Positions 21,093 to 32,124 of a stretch of DNA of 64,000 bases are shown here, piece after piece. Below the pieces are notes generated by a model that was not told the DNA's origin, ran no database searches, and saw only the letters and a program-made list of their open reading frames with translations. Position 1 is the first letter of the stretch. Every line of letters starts with the position of its first letter. Where the stretch lies: positions 362,574,267-362,638,266 of the forward strand of contig NC_053040.3 in NCBI RefSeq assembly GCF_002575655.3, read 5' to 3'. Made by a program: the position numbers and the translations under genes. The stretch is from Aegilops tauschii subsp. strangulata (taxonomy: Eukaryota; Streptophyta; Magnoliopsida; Poales; Poaceae).

Positions 21093-21104
21093 TTCGGGGA
21101 CTAC
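21093..21104 (+). promoter_or_regulatory. Tat-1 polypurine tract
   Basis: TTCGGGGACTAC directly precedes the 3' LTR start at 21105, the place where plus-strand synthesis is primed. Confidence 0.65.
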
Positions 21105-22300
21105 TGTCGGAGTAAATGACCACGGGTAGCCTAACCGACTCCCCCTGGCTCTTTGAAAATTATCAGGCCGTTCAGGCCTTCAAGCATACAAAGCATAGGG
21201 CCGCCTTCCCCCGGCCGGCTACCCCCAGGGCCGACTCCCAGAAGGCGACCCAGCCCCGGAAACCTCCTCCAAGAAAGATACGAGATGGCTGACTCCGGGA
21301 AGCCGGCCCCAAGAAGACCGACTCCCAGAAGCCGGCCACGAAGAAAGCCGGCTCCCGGAAGCCGGCCAAGATTGCACCCACCAAGACTCAACCCTCATAG
21401 CGGCGGTACGATGGGGTGGGGCCATGGTATAGCCCACTACCCCCAATTCCCGGAGCAGGCGTGGCCACAGGGCAACGTACGGGCCAGCCATCCCCCGTCC
21501 GGCGCGGCACTGTAGCCATGTTGGCCTCGATGTCACCCACGACAGGTGCCAGAACGGCCTGCGGGCGGCGGGCCCCTTTGCCAGAGAGACATCTAAAGAC
21601 GGCCCGGCCTCCTCTAGTCGGCCAGGGATGTGGCCAGCTCCCAATAGCCGGCTACCTCCCTCCCTCGAAGCATGCGCCCCATTAAGGAGACAAGACGAGG
21701 TAAGGCTACAGTGAGAGCTCGCAAGGCGGCGACACTGTAGCCACGCTTACCTCGACAAAGCCCTCATCATCAGAGGCGAGGCAACAGTAACCAGCCGCCG
21801 ACAAAGCCCCCATGCGGTGGGGCCGGCGTGCCGGCCAAGAAGCCGGCAGCCGGCGGGACCCACCAGTCGGCGGGCCCCAATGACCGGTGGAGAAGCCGGC
21901 GAGCATAGACACTGACGGCTGGGACCCGCGCCCAGTCGGATTACCATTGTACCCCTGGGGCGTAGGCCTATATAAACCCCCGGGACACCCATGCAAAGGG
22001 TTGATCTCATAGAGTTACACACTCCACCTAGAGAGAAAGGGAGAGCTAGGCTTGCCCTTCTTCTTCCTCTAGCCAGACAGCTCGAGGAGCACTTGTAGCC
22101 ACTTGTATTGATCTAGTGATCATGCGGAGACCCCGCAGAGCAGGACTAGGGGTGTTATCTCCACAGAGAGCCCCGAACCTGGGTAAGATTCGCCGGCGTG
22201 CATGTCTTCGCCTCATGCCGTTTCCAGGCACCGGCGACGTCTTACTGGCTCCCACAATGATAAGCCATCCGTTGGCATATGTCGCACCTACCACCCGACA
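21105..22300 (+). repeat. Tat-1 3' LTR (1196 bp)
   Basis: Starts TGTCGGAGTAAATGACC and ends CCACCCGACA. TATA box at 21969-21975. Followed by the target copy CCACT. Confidence 0.93.
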
Positions 22301-22305
22301 CCACT

Positions 22306-22746
22306 ATCGGAGTCAAGATAAAAAATTATGAATGTTTTGCTTTATGTGACTTGGGTGCTAGTGTTTCTACAATTCCGAAATATTTATGTGATGTGCTTAG
22401 TCTTACCGATATTGAAGAATGCTCTTTAAATTTGCACTTGGCGGATTCTACTAATAAAAATCCTATGGGAAGAATTAATGATGTTCTTATTCTTGTAAAT
22501 AGGAATTATGTGCCTATAGATTTTATTGTTCTCGATATTGATTGCAATCCGTCTTGTCCAATTATTCTTGGTAAACCGTTTTTACGCACTATTGGTGCCG
22601 TGATTGATATGAAAGAAGGCAATATTAAATTTCAATTTCCACTAAGGAAGGGTATGGAACACTTCCCTAGAACAAGAATTAGGCCACCATATGAATTAAT
22701 CATGAGGGCATCTTATGGATCTAGAACCAAAGATGACAACACTTAG
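22306..22746 (+). CDS. protease of the Athila-type element, C-terminal portion of gag-pro
   Basis: Open from the Tat-1 junction to TAG at 22744-22746. The retropepsin active site is C-D-L-G-A-S-V-S near 22345, with the flap and C-terminal I-I-L-G-K-P-F-L-R-T motif near 22561. The D-L-G-A-S variant (instead of D-S-G or D-G-G) is usual in Athila-clade elements. The product would cleave the gag polyprotein in particles. This segment itself has no stop, but upstream gag is frameshifted, so a functional protease from this copy is unlikely. No reverse transcriptase follows. Confidence 0.85.
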   Translation: MGVKIKNYECFALCDLGASVSTIPKYLCDVLSLTDIEECSLNLHLADSTNKNPMGRINDVLILVNRNYVPIDFIVLDIDCNPSCPIILGKPFLRTIGAVIDMKEGNIKFQFPLRKGMEHFPRTRIRPPYELIMRASYGSRTKDDNT

Positions 22747-25186
22747 ATCCATGCGGTATGCCTAGCTAGGGGCATAAAAAGATAGCGCTTGTTGGGAGGC
22801 AACACAATGAATAAAATTTATTTTTATGTTTTTCTTTCTGTTCTTGAGTGTTTGCAAAATTATGCTGCTGTTATTATTGTGTTTGTGTTTTAATTAGTGT
22901 TTGTGCCAAGCAAAGCCTTTGGGATCATGTTGTGTGATAGTTGATTTGATCTTGTTGAAAAACAGAAACTTTAACGTCCAGAAAAATAATTTTTAAACAT
23001 CACAGAAGCGACGAAAAATTCTGAATTTTTTACACAAGATTGATATACAAACTTCTCACGTTTTGCTAATTTTTTAGAATTTTTGGAGTTACATAAGTAT
23101 TCGAAATATTCAGATTGCTACAGACTGTTCTGTTTTTGACAGATTCTGTTTTCGTTGTGTTATGTGCTTGTTTTGATGATTCTATGGTTTCCTTTGAAGA
23201 GTTTTTGCCATGGAAAAGTTAAAATACAGTAGATATAGTATAATAACAAAATATGAATGGGTTTACAACAGTACTTAAAGTAGTGATTTGCTTTCTTATA
23301 CTAACGGATCTCACAAAGGTTTTATTGAGTTTTGTGTGATTGAAGTTTTCAAGTTTTGGGTGAGATCGCGATGGATGAAGGAATAAGGATTAGCAAAAGG
23401 CTAAGCTTGGGTATGCCCATGGCACACCAATATAATATTCAAGAAGTATCAAGCAACTAAGCTTGGGGATGCCCCCGAGTGGCATCCCCTCTTTCTTCTA
23501 ACAAACATCGGTATTTTACTTGAAACTATAACTTTATTCGTCACATATTTTGAGTTTTGCTTGGAGCGTCTTGTATGATATGATTCTTTGCTTGTTTTGC
23601 TTTCTATTTTTAGTCATGAATCCTTGCCGGACACACCTATTTGAGAGAGCCAAAATTATGCTATGACTTATTAGAATTGCTCTTATGCTTCACATAAATT
23701 TTTTAGAGGCCTGGAATTGTTCTAGTGCTTCACTTATATCTTTTTGAGCATGGTGTGCTTTGTTATCTTTGAAGAAATTCTCTCATGCTTCACTTAGATT
23801 AATTTGAGAGAGAAAAATATGATGCTAATGTTCTTCACTTATATTTGTTTGAGCCTATTAAAAGCAACATATGAAACTAGTTCCAAAGTGATAGATATCC
23901 AAGGAGGACATAATAAAAACTTTCATGAAGATCATTGGACAAATTAAACTTGATTCCTTGTAACAGTTTTGAGATATGACGATAGTGATATGTGAGTCAT
24001 GTTGATGAGTAATTATGCTTTAGTAAGAATATTGGTGTTAAGGTTTGTGATTCCCTATGCAAGCACGAAAGTCAATAGTTATGCAATGAAATTACATCCT
24101 ACTTGTGGTGCATTATTCGGTGTTAGTTATGCTTAATGCTTGCTTATGAGATTTTTTTTGTTTCTTGGTTGGATGCTTCTCAATCCTTTGCTAGCCTTCA
24201 TTTGCACTAAGTATGATAACTACTTGTGCATCCAAAATCCTTTAAACCAGTTTTTGCCACATGAGTCCACTTTACCTACCTATATGTTGTATTCTTTTGC
24301 CGTTCTAAGCAAATTTGTATGTGCTATCTCTAATTTTCAAAATAAATTTCTCTTTTGTGTGCTTGTACTGATCATGAAACGGTAGGGGTGGCTACTATAT
24401 TTCCATGCTAGATGTGTTATTCCCAAGATGAGTGCTTATTCACTTGTCATTGCACGAGAGTATGGCAAAGGTATTAGGGATGCCCAGTCCCAAAATGAAA
24501 AACGAATTTACTTTATGTAGTCAAATAATAAATTCCTTGGTAAGTGTTGGTATGGAAGGCACCCGTGGATACCGGTAGCCATGGAAAGTGAAAGTATGGT
24601 TGAAAAAGGAATAAACTTTATTTTCTGTTTGGGAACCGCCTATGATATATCTAGCATGGAAAGTATTGAGAACTACTCGATCGTTTTTGTTGACAGAAAA
24701 AGCATGCCACCCAAAATGTTTTTATCTCTATCTTTTTCGCTTTGAGCTCTGGCACCTCTACAAATCCTTACTTCCCTCCGCGAAGGGCCCTTCTATTTAC
24801 TTTATGAAATTTTTAGTTTTACTTGGGTCTCCATCTTGTCTTATAAAGCACCAACTAAGGGGCACTATGATCATACTTGAGCATTGGGTATAGCTAATAT
24901 GCGAGTGTGTTTCCTGAATGGATCAATGACTGAGCATAATGGGCTAGTGATAACTTGCTTTAGTGTTGATATTTTGAAAGACATGCATGGTTGCTTGTTG
25001 ATATGCTTGAGTATTGAAATCCACATGTCAAAACTAGACTATTGCTTTGAACCATATATAAGTCCAAATGTCCATGCTACAAAGAAGAGAATATGTGATG
25101 AACATGTTAGGTAGCATTCTAGATCAAAAGTTCTATTTTTATCATTTACCTACTTGAGGACGAGCAGGAATTAAGCTTGGGGATGC
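22747..25186 (+). other. long non-coding 3' region of the Athila-type element
   Basis: AT-rich, with no convincing frame; the short open frames here have no recognisable domains. It contains GCGCTTGTTGGGAGGCAACA just after the stop and repeated AAGCTTGGG(G/T)ATGCC blocks (about 23401, 23458, 25172), the last of which serves as the polypurine tract. This is where an autonomous relative would carry reverse transcriptase and integrase. Confidence 0.7.
25173..25186 (+). promoter_or_regulatory. polypurine tract of the Athila-type element
   Basis: AAGCTTGGGGATGC abuts the 3' LTR start TGATACGTC at 25187. Confidence 0.7.
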
Positions 25187-26764
25187 TGATACGTCTCCAA
25201 CGTATCTATAATGTTTTATTGTTCCATGCTGTTATATTATCATTCTTGGATGTTTTACAATCATTTTATAGCAACTTTATATCATTTTTTGGGACTAACC
25301 TAATGACATAGTGCCCAGTGCAAGTTGCTGTTTTTTGCTTGTTTTTTACTTCACAGGAAATCAATACCAAACGGAGTCCGAACACAGCGAAACCTTTTGG
25401 TGATTTTTTCTGGACCAGAAGACACCTGTTGGGCCAAGAAAGTACCTGAGGGGAGCTCCGAGGGGAGCACAACCCACCAGGGCGCGCCTGGGGGCCCAGG
25501 CGCGCGGTGGGTTGTGCCCACCTCGGTGGCCTCCCACGCCGCCTCTTTGCTCTATAAATACCCCAACATTCCAGAAACCCTAGGGGAGTCGACGAAAAGC
25601 AATTCCAGTCGCCGCAAGTTCCAGAACCACCAGATCCAATCTAGACACCATCACGGAGGGGTTCATCATCCTCATTGGCGCCTCTCCGATGATGCGTGAG
25701 TAGTTCATTGTAGACCTATGGGTCCATAGTTAGTAGTTAGATGGCTTCCTCTCTCTATTTTGATTCTCAATACAATGGTCTCTTGGAGATCTATTTGATG
25801 TAACTCTTTTTGCGTTGTGTTTGTTGGAATCCGATGAACTTTGAGTTTATGATCAGATCTATGTTTTTATCCATGAAAGTTATTTGAGTTTCTTTGATCT
25901 CTTATATGCATGATTGCTTATAGCCTCGTATTTGTTCTTCGAATCTTTGGTTTAGTTAGGCCAACTAGATCGATTTTTCTTGCCATGGGAAGAGGTGCTT
26001 TGTGATGGGTTTGATCTCACAGTGCTTGATCCCAGTGACAGAAGGGGAACTGACATGTATGTATCATTGCTATTAAGGATAACAAGATGGGGTCTATTTC
26101 TACATAAATAGATCTTGTTTACATCATGTCATCGTTCTTATTGCATTACTCCGTTTATCCATGAACTTAATACACTAGATGCATGCTGGATAGCGGTCGA
26201 TGTGTGGAGTAATAGTAGTAGATGCAGGCAGGAGTCAGTCTACTAATCTTGGACGTGATGCCTATATAATGGTCATTTCCTAGATATCGTCATGATTATT
26301 TGAAGTTCTATCAATTTCCCAACAGTAATTTGTTTACCCACTATATGCTATTTTTTCTCGAGAGAAGCCACTAGTGAAATCTACGGCCCCCGGGTCTCTT
26401 CTTTATTATATTTGCCTTCGCGATCTATTTTTATTTGCTTTTATTTTCAGATCTATTAATCCAAAAATACAAACATACCTTGCTGCAATTTTTATTTATT
26501 TATTTTATCTCGCGTTCCCGCGAGATCTGTTTATCCAATCTACTACAATTTTACCTATCTTTTTACCCGTGAGGGATTGACAACCCCTCTCTTACGTCGG
26601 GTTGCAAGTATTTGTTCTTTGTGTGCAGGAGGTGTTTACGTGGTGTTGTGTGGTTCTCCTACTGGTTCGATAACCTTGGTCTCATCACTGAGGGAAATAC
26701 CTACCATAGTTGTGCTCCATCATCCCTTCCTCTTTGGGGAAATACCGACGTAGTTCAAGCCGCA
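25187..26764 (+). repeat. 3' LTR of the Athila-type element (about 1578 bp)
   Basis: Starts TGATACGTCTCCAACGTATC. Its last 500 bp align with the 5' remnant at 6021-6479. The end is placed at CCGCA (26764), where homology to the 5' copy stops; it could be off by a few bases. A TATA-like CTCTATAAATACC lies at about 25550. Confidence 0.85.
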
Positions 26765-27258
26765 TTAGGAGCCACATTCCTTGTGGTGAAGCTCCGTGGT
26801 TGTGTTGGGAGGCTCCAATTCGGTTGTGGAGAGAGCCCCAACCTTGTTTGTAAAGGTCTGGTTGCCGCCTTCAAGGGCGCCACTAGTGGAATCACGACAT
26901 CTCGCATTGTAAGAGGGTGTGAGGAGAATACGGTGGCCCTAGTGGCTTCTTGGGGAGCATTGTGACTCCACACCGCTCCAACGGAGACGTACTTCCCCTC
27001 AAAGGGAAGGAACTTCGGTAACACATCCTCGTCTTCACCGTCTCCACTTGTGGTTACTTCTTACCTTTACTTTGTGAAAGCTTTACTTGTGTTGTGTCCT
27101 TTGTTTGCTTGTGGTGTTGTTGTTGCTAGCATCATATAGGGTGCTCACCTAGTTGCATATCTGGACAACCTATTTGTTGCTTAACCTAATTTGTTAAGAA
27201 AAGCTAAAAATTGGTAGTTGCCTATTCACCCCCCTCTAGTCAACAATATTGATCCTTT
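26765..27258 (+). repeat. LTR-like fragment of another retrotransposon
   Basis: Resembles the right part of a Triticeae LTR family that ends in a CCCCCCTCTAGTC...GATCCTTTCA block just before a TGGTAT-type primer site. Here TGGTATGTGTCC follows where TGGTATCAGAGC would be expected. Family assignment comes from memory of the sequence style and is uncertain. The Athila-type element appears to have inserted into it. Confidence 0.45.
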
Positions 27259-27842
27259 CACATGGTATGTGTCCTCCATTGGTCCAATTAATTTTTTGTT
27301 TAGTGCACTATGTATGGTTTATTGTGCTTTTTTTGGTGACTAAGTACGTAAGCTTGCTTGTTAAATTTATGAATTTCTAGGGAGTTTTGATGCCATATAT
27401 GGTCGCAAGGAACTTACAAGAGTAGCCTCCTCCAATTGCTTTGTGTTCTATCAACTTTTTATGAGGTTGTTAAAATTTTCTCATAATATGAAGAAATGTT
27501 TGAACAAATTTGCACGTCTCATAAATTCCTCAAGTTTGAGGGAAACATGGTCTTCCTCACGTACGGAGTTCATACGTCCATCATATGGATACTATGTTTT
27601 TGATATTCCTCATCCGGTGGATGTAAACGCTATAAAATAGCCGTCTGATACATTTATGCAAGAGGCGGGTTTCAAGGATGAATTTTACACCCTAGGGCAA
27701 ACGCAGGTTTGGCGGATTTTGTGGCAAATTATTGTCCTCTATATGAAAATTTATCTAATCATTTCTTGCAACACTTTCATTATATTTCTGAGCCTAACAA
27801 ACCGCGAGTAACATATCGTGTTGTGGATATAACTATTGGATA
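27259..27842 (+). other. unclassified AT-rich DNA with coding-like remnants
   Basis: Two short frames (27443-27640 and 27709-27927) look protein-like: S-S-L-R-E-T-W-S-S-S-R-T-E and N-K-P-R-V-T-Y-R-V-V-D-I. They are in different frames and broken, and I recognise no family. The second overlaps the start of the Tat-2 LTR, so its last codons are accidental. It could be the internal part of the element whose LTR lies just left. Confidence 0.35.
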
Positions 27843-28360
27843 TGACCCGCCCAGGAGGGGCCGGGTTATACCAATGGCGGTTCATCAAGACGAAGCCCAT
27901 GAAGATGTTGAAGATGGCAGTTCATGAAACATACTTGCTAAGGGCCCGAAGCCCAGAGGCGACTTAAGGCCGATAGGTGTAAACCTCCATATATATATAT
28001 GACTTGGATTGTAAGGCAAGTATACTTAGTCACCGAGCCGGACACATTGATGAAGAACCGGTCGGGACTCTGTGAGTCGCCGGGCGTCAACCTGTGTATA
28101 TAAAGGGACGACCCGGTGACGGCTTAGGGACAAGAAACAAAAGATCGAAAGCTAGGTCAAACGTATTCGCTCCTTGGTAATCAAAACCTAAGCAATACCA
28201 CCTCAAACTGGATTAGGCCTTTACCTTCACTGCAAGGGGCCGAACCAATATAAACTCCCTGTGTTTTTTGTCCCGTTTTACCCCTTTAAGCTAACCTAGT
28301 TGCGATGGCTCCACGACTAAGTCCTTTTGCTAGGACATCTGTCGTGACAATTCCACGATA
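27843..28360 (+). repeat. Tat-2 5' LTR (about 518 bp, left edge tentative)
   Basis: The proposed start is TGACCCGCCCAGGAGGGGCC and the end is CCACGATA just before the PBS, where CA appears mutated to TA. The other LTR is outside the window, so the left edge cannot be verified. TATA box at 28097-28103 and an (AT)n tract at about 27991-28001. Confidence 0.65.
28097..28103 (+). promoter_or_regulatory. TATA box of the Tat-2 LTR
   Basis: GTGTATATAAAGGG, about 260 bp before the LTR end, in the expected place for the element promoter. Confidence 0.7.
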
Positions 28361-28362
28361 GT

Positions 28363-28380
28363 TGGCGCCCACCATGGGGC
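28363..28380 (+). promoter_or_regulatory. Tat-2 primer binding site overlapping the gag AUG
   Basis: TGGCGCCCACCATGGGGC, identical to the Tat-1 PBS, with ATG at 28374 in a Kozak-like context. Confidence 0.82.
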
Positions 28381-30078
28381 CAGCGCACAGTGGTTTTGAG
28401 TTCTTACAGGGAAGCTTTGAAGGCTTAAAGGGATACGCTATGGGCCGGATGACCAAGAGTCGTCGCGGCAAGCTCTACATCAACGATGAGGGCTGGGGTC
28501 CCGAGGCCGGCTCAATCGAGTATGGGTACCGGGTCCCCTTTGGAGGAATACACGTCTTCATCGGCAAGATCGGTGAACCAGGCCCTGAGCCGGACATCTG
28601 CACCGACATCGTCGAGACGGCTCAACGTGCACGACCCGCCCGAGTTCAACCCGCCGTGAAGCGTGCCTTCGTCGGTTTCATCCATGGGGCGGAAATTGAA
28701 AACGGATCTATGTCTGGCGGTGAGATGGCCATCTACTCTGATGGTGAGTCGTCCACGGGTGAGACTACTTCTTTGTATCAACTGCAAGACGGCCGGCTTG
28801 GGGGCTATTCCGATGGTTACGGCATTCCGGACCCCTATAAGCCGCTGAAGAGGGTTGCTATCTTCATGGCCGGTACACAACCAGTGCTTGGTTCAACAAC
28901 CGCTGCGGCTATGACCTCCAGTTCAATGGCTGCAACGGCGGCTGGTGCCAGCGACTCTGCATGTCCGCCAGCTCAAGTTCTCACCGAATTATTGGAGGCT
29001 CTGGCGGCTCTCATGGAGGTAGAAGTAACCCCGGACAACCAGGAACAACACAAGGTAGATGTGGCTAAGCTGCGAGATGAGATAGCTCAAGCCAAGGAAG
29101 AGTTGGCGGCTGAGAACGCTAGGATGGCTGCAGAACGGTTGTTTTGGAGGCTCAGGCACAGCGGATCTTCCGGCTTACGTTGGATCAGAACGCTTCAAAT
29201 GAAGTCATGAGGAGGAGACATCGGAGTCGTCTGCCTCCGGTTTACGAGGCGAGGAACCTCTTCAACACACCTAGCGCAGGGACCAGTGACCTGCCAGTGG
29301 TAAACCGGATGGTTGAAGCTCCTGGGGTGGAGCGCCGATTCATCCACGAGTGATGGGCTCTCCACGTGTGAATAATACCCCGCCTCAACATGTTTTGACG
29401 CCGCCGGGTCATTATTCCAACCCCTTGGACAATATGATTGATGCGGCAACACGACTGACGGCTCTGCCAGTTGAAGGTCAGTCTCCAACGGCGGTTGAAA
29501 CGTGGAGGTCTAGAGAGCTTCTTCAGACAGCGTTGGAGCAGCAAGCAGCTTATTCTTACAGTCACGAGCGGGTTCATTCAACCCCTCGTCCAAGCCGTAG
29601 TTACAGCAGGCACATTGACTCCCCGGCGGTCTCAAGTAGTGAACAGCGCCGTAACCCGCCCCGTGGACATGACCCGGCGCGCGGTGGTGCTAATGCTCAG
29701 ACTCTGGTGGATCAGGGTAGAGCGCATCGAGAGGCTAAGCTGGCGGCTCAGTACGCGGCTCATCAACATTCTCCGGCTTATCCGACGACTTCGGTAGAGG
29801 CAGGCATAACCTCTAGAACCTTGGGTGTGCCATGTTTAGTGCCGGCTCTGCGGAATGAGCATTTGCCCAAGGATTTCAAGGGTCCTCGTAAGGTGCCTAA
29901 CTACACAGCTGACTTGCCCCCTGAAGCTTGGGTTGAGAGTTATGAGATGGCCATGGAACTGCTGGATGTTAGCGATGCTGCGTGTTTTAAATATTTCACC
30001 ATGATGCTGGATGGGATGGCCCGTACTTGGTTAAAAGGGCTGCCTGCCAACTCCATTGGGTCATGGGCCGAGTTAAAA
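28374..30078 (+). pseudogene. Tat-2 gag, 5' portion, frameshifted
   Basis: Opens at the ATG in the PBS (28374) and runs about 260 codons. A frameshift near 29150 moves it to a second frame (to 29353), and another moves it to a third frame (29350 onward), which is open to the insertion at 30078. The first block ends in an acidic coiled coil (about 29050-29150: V-A-K-L-R-D-E-I-A-Q-A-K-E-E-L). The third contains the gag core (L-P-K-D-F-K-G-P-R-K-V-P, M-A-R-T-W-L-K-G-L-P). The frame resumes at 56153 after the chromovirus complex. Confidence 0.8.
30074..30078. repeat. target-site duplication of the chromovirus complex (TAAAA)
   Basis: TAAAA at 30074-30078 is repeated at 56148-56152, directly outside the first and last bases of the complex (TGTGACACCC ... 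GGTCGTGACA). No such duplication separates the two internal domains. Confidence 0.93.
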
Positions 30079-31375
30079 TGTGACACCCAAATTTTATTTG
30101 GATTTTTCAAAAGATTTTATTTGACTTGAGGGAGGTGAATTAAAAAATTTCTTCAAGGGACCCTCCCTTTCAAATATTTTTTCTCATGACAAGAGTTTTA
30201 TTTGGATTCACCCAAGACTTGCTTTTGGTCTTGGAGGTCTTTGCCTTTTTATTTGAACTCAAGACAAAATACTTTTCACTTGAGAAAAATGCCTTTTGAA
30301 AATCTCTTTGAAAATGCACTATGGCTTTTGGATAAATCCTTTGCCACTTTCAACATTTCTCTCTTGCCATGGCCTTAGTGCAAATCCACTCTCCTAAACC
30401 TTCCCTCACCTTTGGATCATGATTTGCATCAAATCCAGCAAGTTGAACCTCCCCATATGATTATTTTTCATTTTAAATCTTATCAAATAAATTTCTGTCT
30501 TCTATTCTAGCCATTGGTGATTTACAAAGGAACTCCACTTTCTGTTTGGATTTTTGCCCCCAAACCTTTTTCCCTTCCTAGTCCTTTGAACCCTCAACCA
30601 AGATCCATGAAGATCCACTAGTCTTCAGTTCAAATTTTTCAAACTACACTTGCTGCAAGTTTGGACCAGATTTGTCAAATTTGGTGAAATTCATTCAAAT
30701 CTTCCTCCAAAAATTCCAAGTAAAATCAGGCAGCCTCTGGGTGCATTGAGTGGTCACCTCACCAAGTCCCAGCCCCAGGAAAATTTTTCTCATTGCCAAA
30801 TCATTCTGTCGAACACCTGCAGTGCATTGTCAATATCAAGTTCAGTTAAGTTCAGAGAACATTTCAGTGCACTGTCGTTTTCTTCAGAACCCGACGTCGA
30901 TCTCGCCAGTGCCGCTGTGTCGCCGTGTGCCCTGTCCCCTCCCCCTTGTCCTCTGCACCGCACGAGCGTCTGGCACCTTGCGGACGTCGGCGACGAGCAG
31001 CAGAAGGTGCGCCGCCCCGTGACCGATGCCAGCGGCGGCTTTGCGGCCGCCAGAGAGAGGCGCGGCGCCGACGGCGCCACCCAGCGCCGCCCAAGCCACC
31101 GGAGCTCGCCGCGTGGCCTTCCACTCCCCAGAATGCGCTGCCACTCTCGTCGTGAACCGCAGGGCGCGGAGCGCGCTCTCTGCCGCCGTCGTGCCCGTGC
31201 GGCCACCCCACCGTGGACCGGCGCCATTACGCCAAGACCAGCCGAGATTTGCGGGGGAACGGCACCAGTGCACCTCACTGATGCTGCCTGGCCACTCAAA
31301 CCTCCTGCCAATCCACTGCATCGCCGTAATTGCTCGCCGGAGATTCTCCGTTCACGGCCACCTCGTCGATCCGCC

Positions 31376-31383
31376 TATAAATA
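31376..31383 (+). promoter_or_regulatory. TATA box of LTR1
   Basis: CCTATAAATATAGGCCC. In LTR2 and LTR3 the same place reads CCTATAAATAGAGGCCC, so LTR1 carries one substitution just downstream of the box. The transcript would start about 30 bp downstream, leaving a very long R-U5 of about 2.6 kb once the solo LTR is removed. Confidence 0.75.
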
Positions 31384-32124
31384 TAGGCCCCGAGCTTCAA
31401 CTCGAACCCAAACCATCCCTGCACTCCACCTAGAGCACGCCTAGCCACTGGAAGAGCCCCGAGGAGGTCTCCTTCCTCGACTCCGGCCGCCGCGACCCGC
31501 CACGGGATCCAGCTCGATTCGCTCCCGTGCGTGCGCCTCTGCCTCCCATCTCTTGCCAGTATCTTCACTATGCATCCCTCCTTCTGACCCGCGCTTCAAT
31601 TCGAAGTTTGCAGCCCTCCACCGGAGTTCTCCACCATCACCCGAGCCGCCGTCCGCCAGAGAAAGTATCGCCGTCGACGTGGTGCTCTCCGACGGTCGAG
31701 TCCACCACCCACCGACGCGGAAGAACACGCTGAAGCTCTTGGTACCCTCCGATCTTCCTGACTCGCCGTGGTTCGACGCCGGCGTCCACCGCAGTCTTCG
31801 GGCGCCGGCGAGCTTTTTGAACCTGACATGTGGGACCCCCCCGTCAGCCTCTCTTCTGTTTCCCCACGCGAAACGTTTTCTGTTGGCGCCTTCGGGCAAA
31901 TACGCTTTCCCTCTTGAGCTTGCGCATTTCCAATCGAACCGTTTTCTGGTTTCTCAGTTTAAACCCTGGAACTTTTCTGTTTCATTACAGATGGGTCCCT
32001 GGACAGAAACCTTTATAACTTTTTAATAAAAAGGGATTTTTGAGTGATTCTTTTTCTGACAGTCTTAAAATTTTGTCTAATTTTTTATGAGATTTATTTG
32101 GAAAAAATTTGGAGAGATGTTTAT

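Larger units (their letters stand above)
8330..22300 (+). mobile_element. Tat-1: Tat-clade gypsy retrotransposon with an antisense gene, 13,971 bp
   Basis: Complete from 5' LTR (8330-9521) to 3' LTR (21105-22300), flanked by CCACT. The order is PBS, gag, protease, reverse transcriptase, Ty3-type RNase H, second RNase H, integrase, then about 5.1 kb containing a minus-strand spliced gene, then a polypurine tract. Two RNase H domains and the lack of a chromodomain place it in the Tat lineage. The element is GC-rich, sharply unlike the AT-rich Athila host around it. All coding regions carry stops, so it is not autonomous. Confidence 0.93.
6021..26764 (+). mobile_element. Athila-clade (Sabrina-like) gypsy element, gag-protease only, with nested insertions
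   Basis: The element consists of a partial 5' LTR (6021-6479), PBS, gag, an interruption by Tat-1 (8330-22300), the rest of protease, a long AT-rich 3' region, a polypurine tract and a 3' LTR (25187-26764). Removing the insert leaves one continuous host with a single CCACT. After the protease stop at 22746 there is 2.4 kb without any reverse transcriptase, RNase H or integrase, so this copy is non-autonomous. The LTR start TGATACGTCTCCAACGTATC and the TGGCGCCGTTGCCGGGGA PBS suggest a Sabrina-like family; the name is tentative. Confidence 0.85.

Noticed and set aside
23300..24400. Search for a hidden reverse transcriptase in the Athila-type 3' region
   Set aside because: No F-x-D-D, integrase or RNase H motif in any frame; only short AT-rich frames.
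30890..31900. Long overlapping frames on both strands in the GC-rich part of LTR1 (repeated in LTR2 at 43320-44340 and LTR3 at 53008-54030)
   Set aside because: The frames occur in several phases at once, lack recognisable domains, lie around the LTR promoter and vary in length between copies. High GC explains them.
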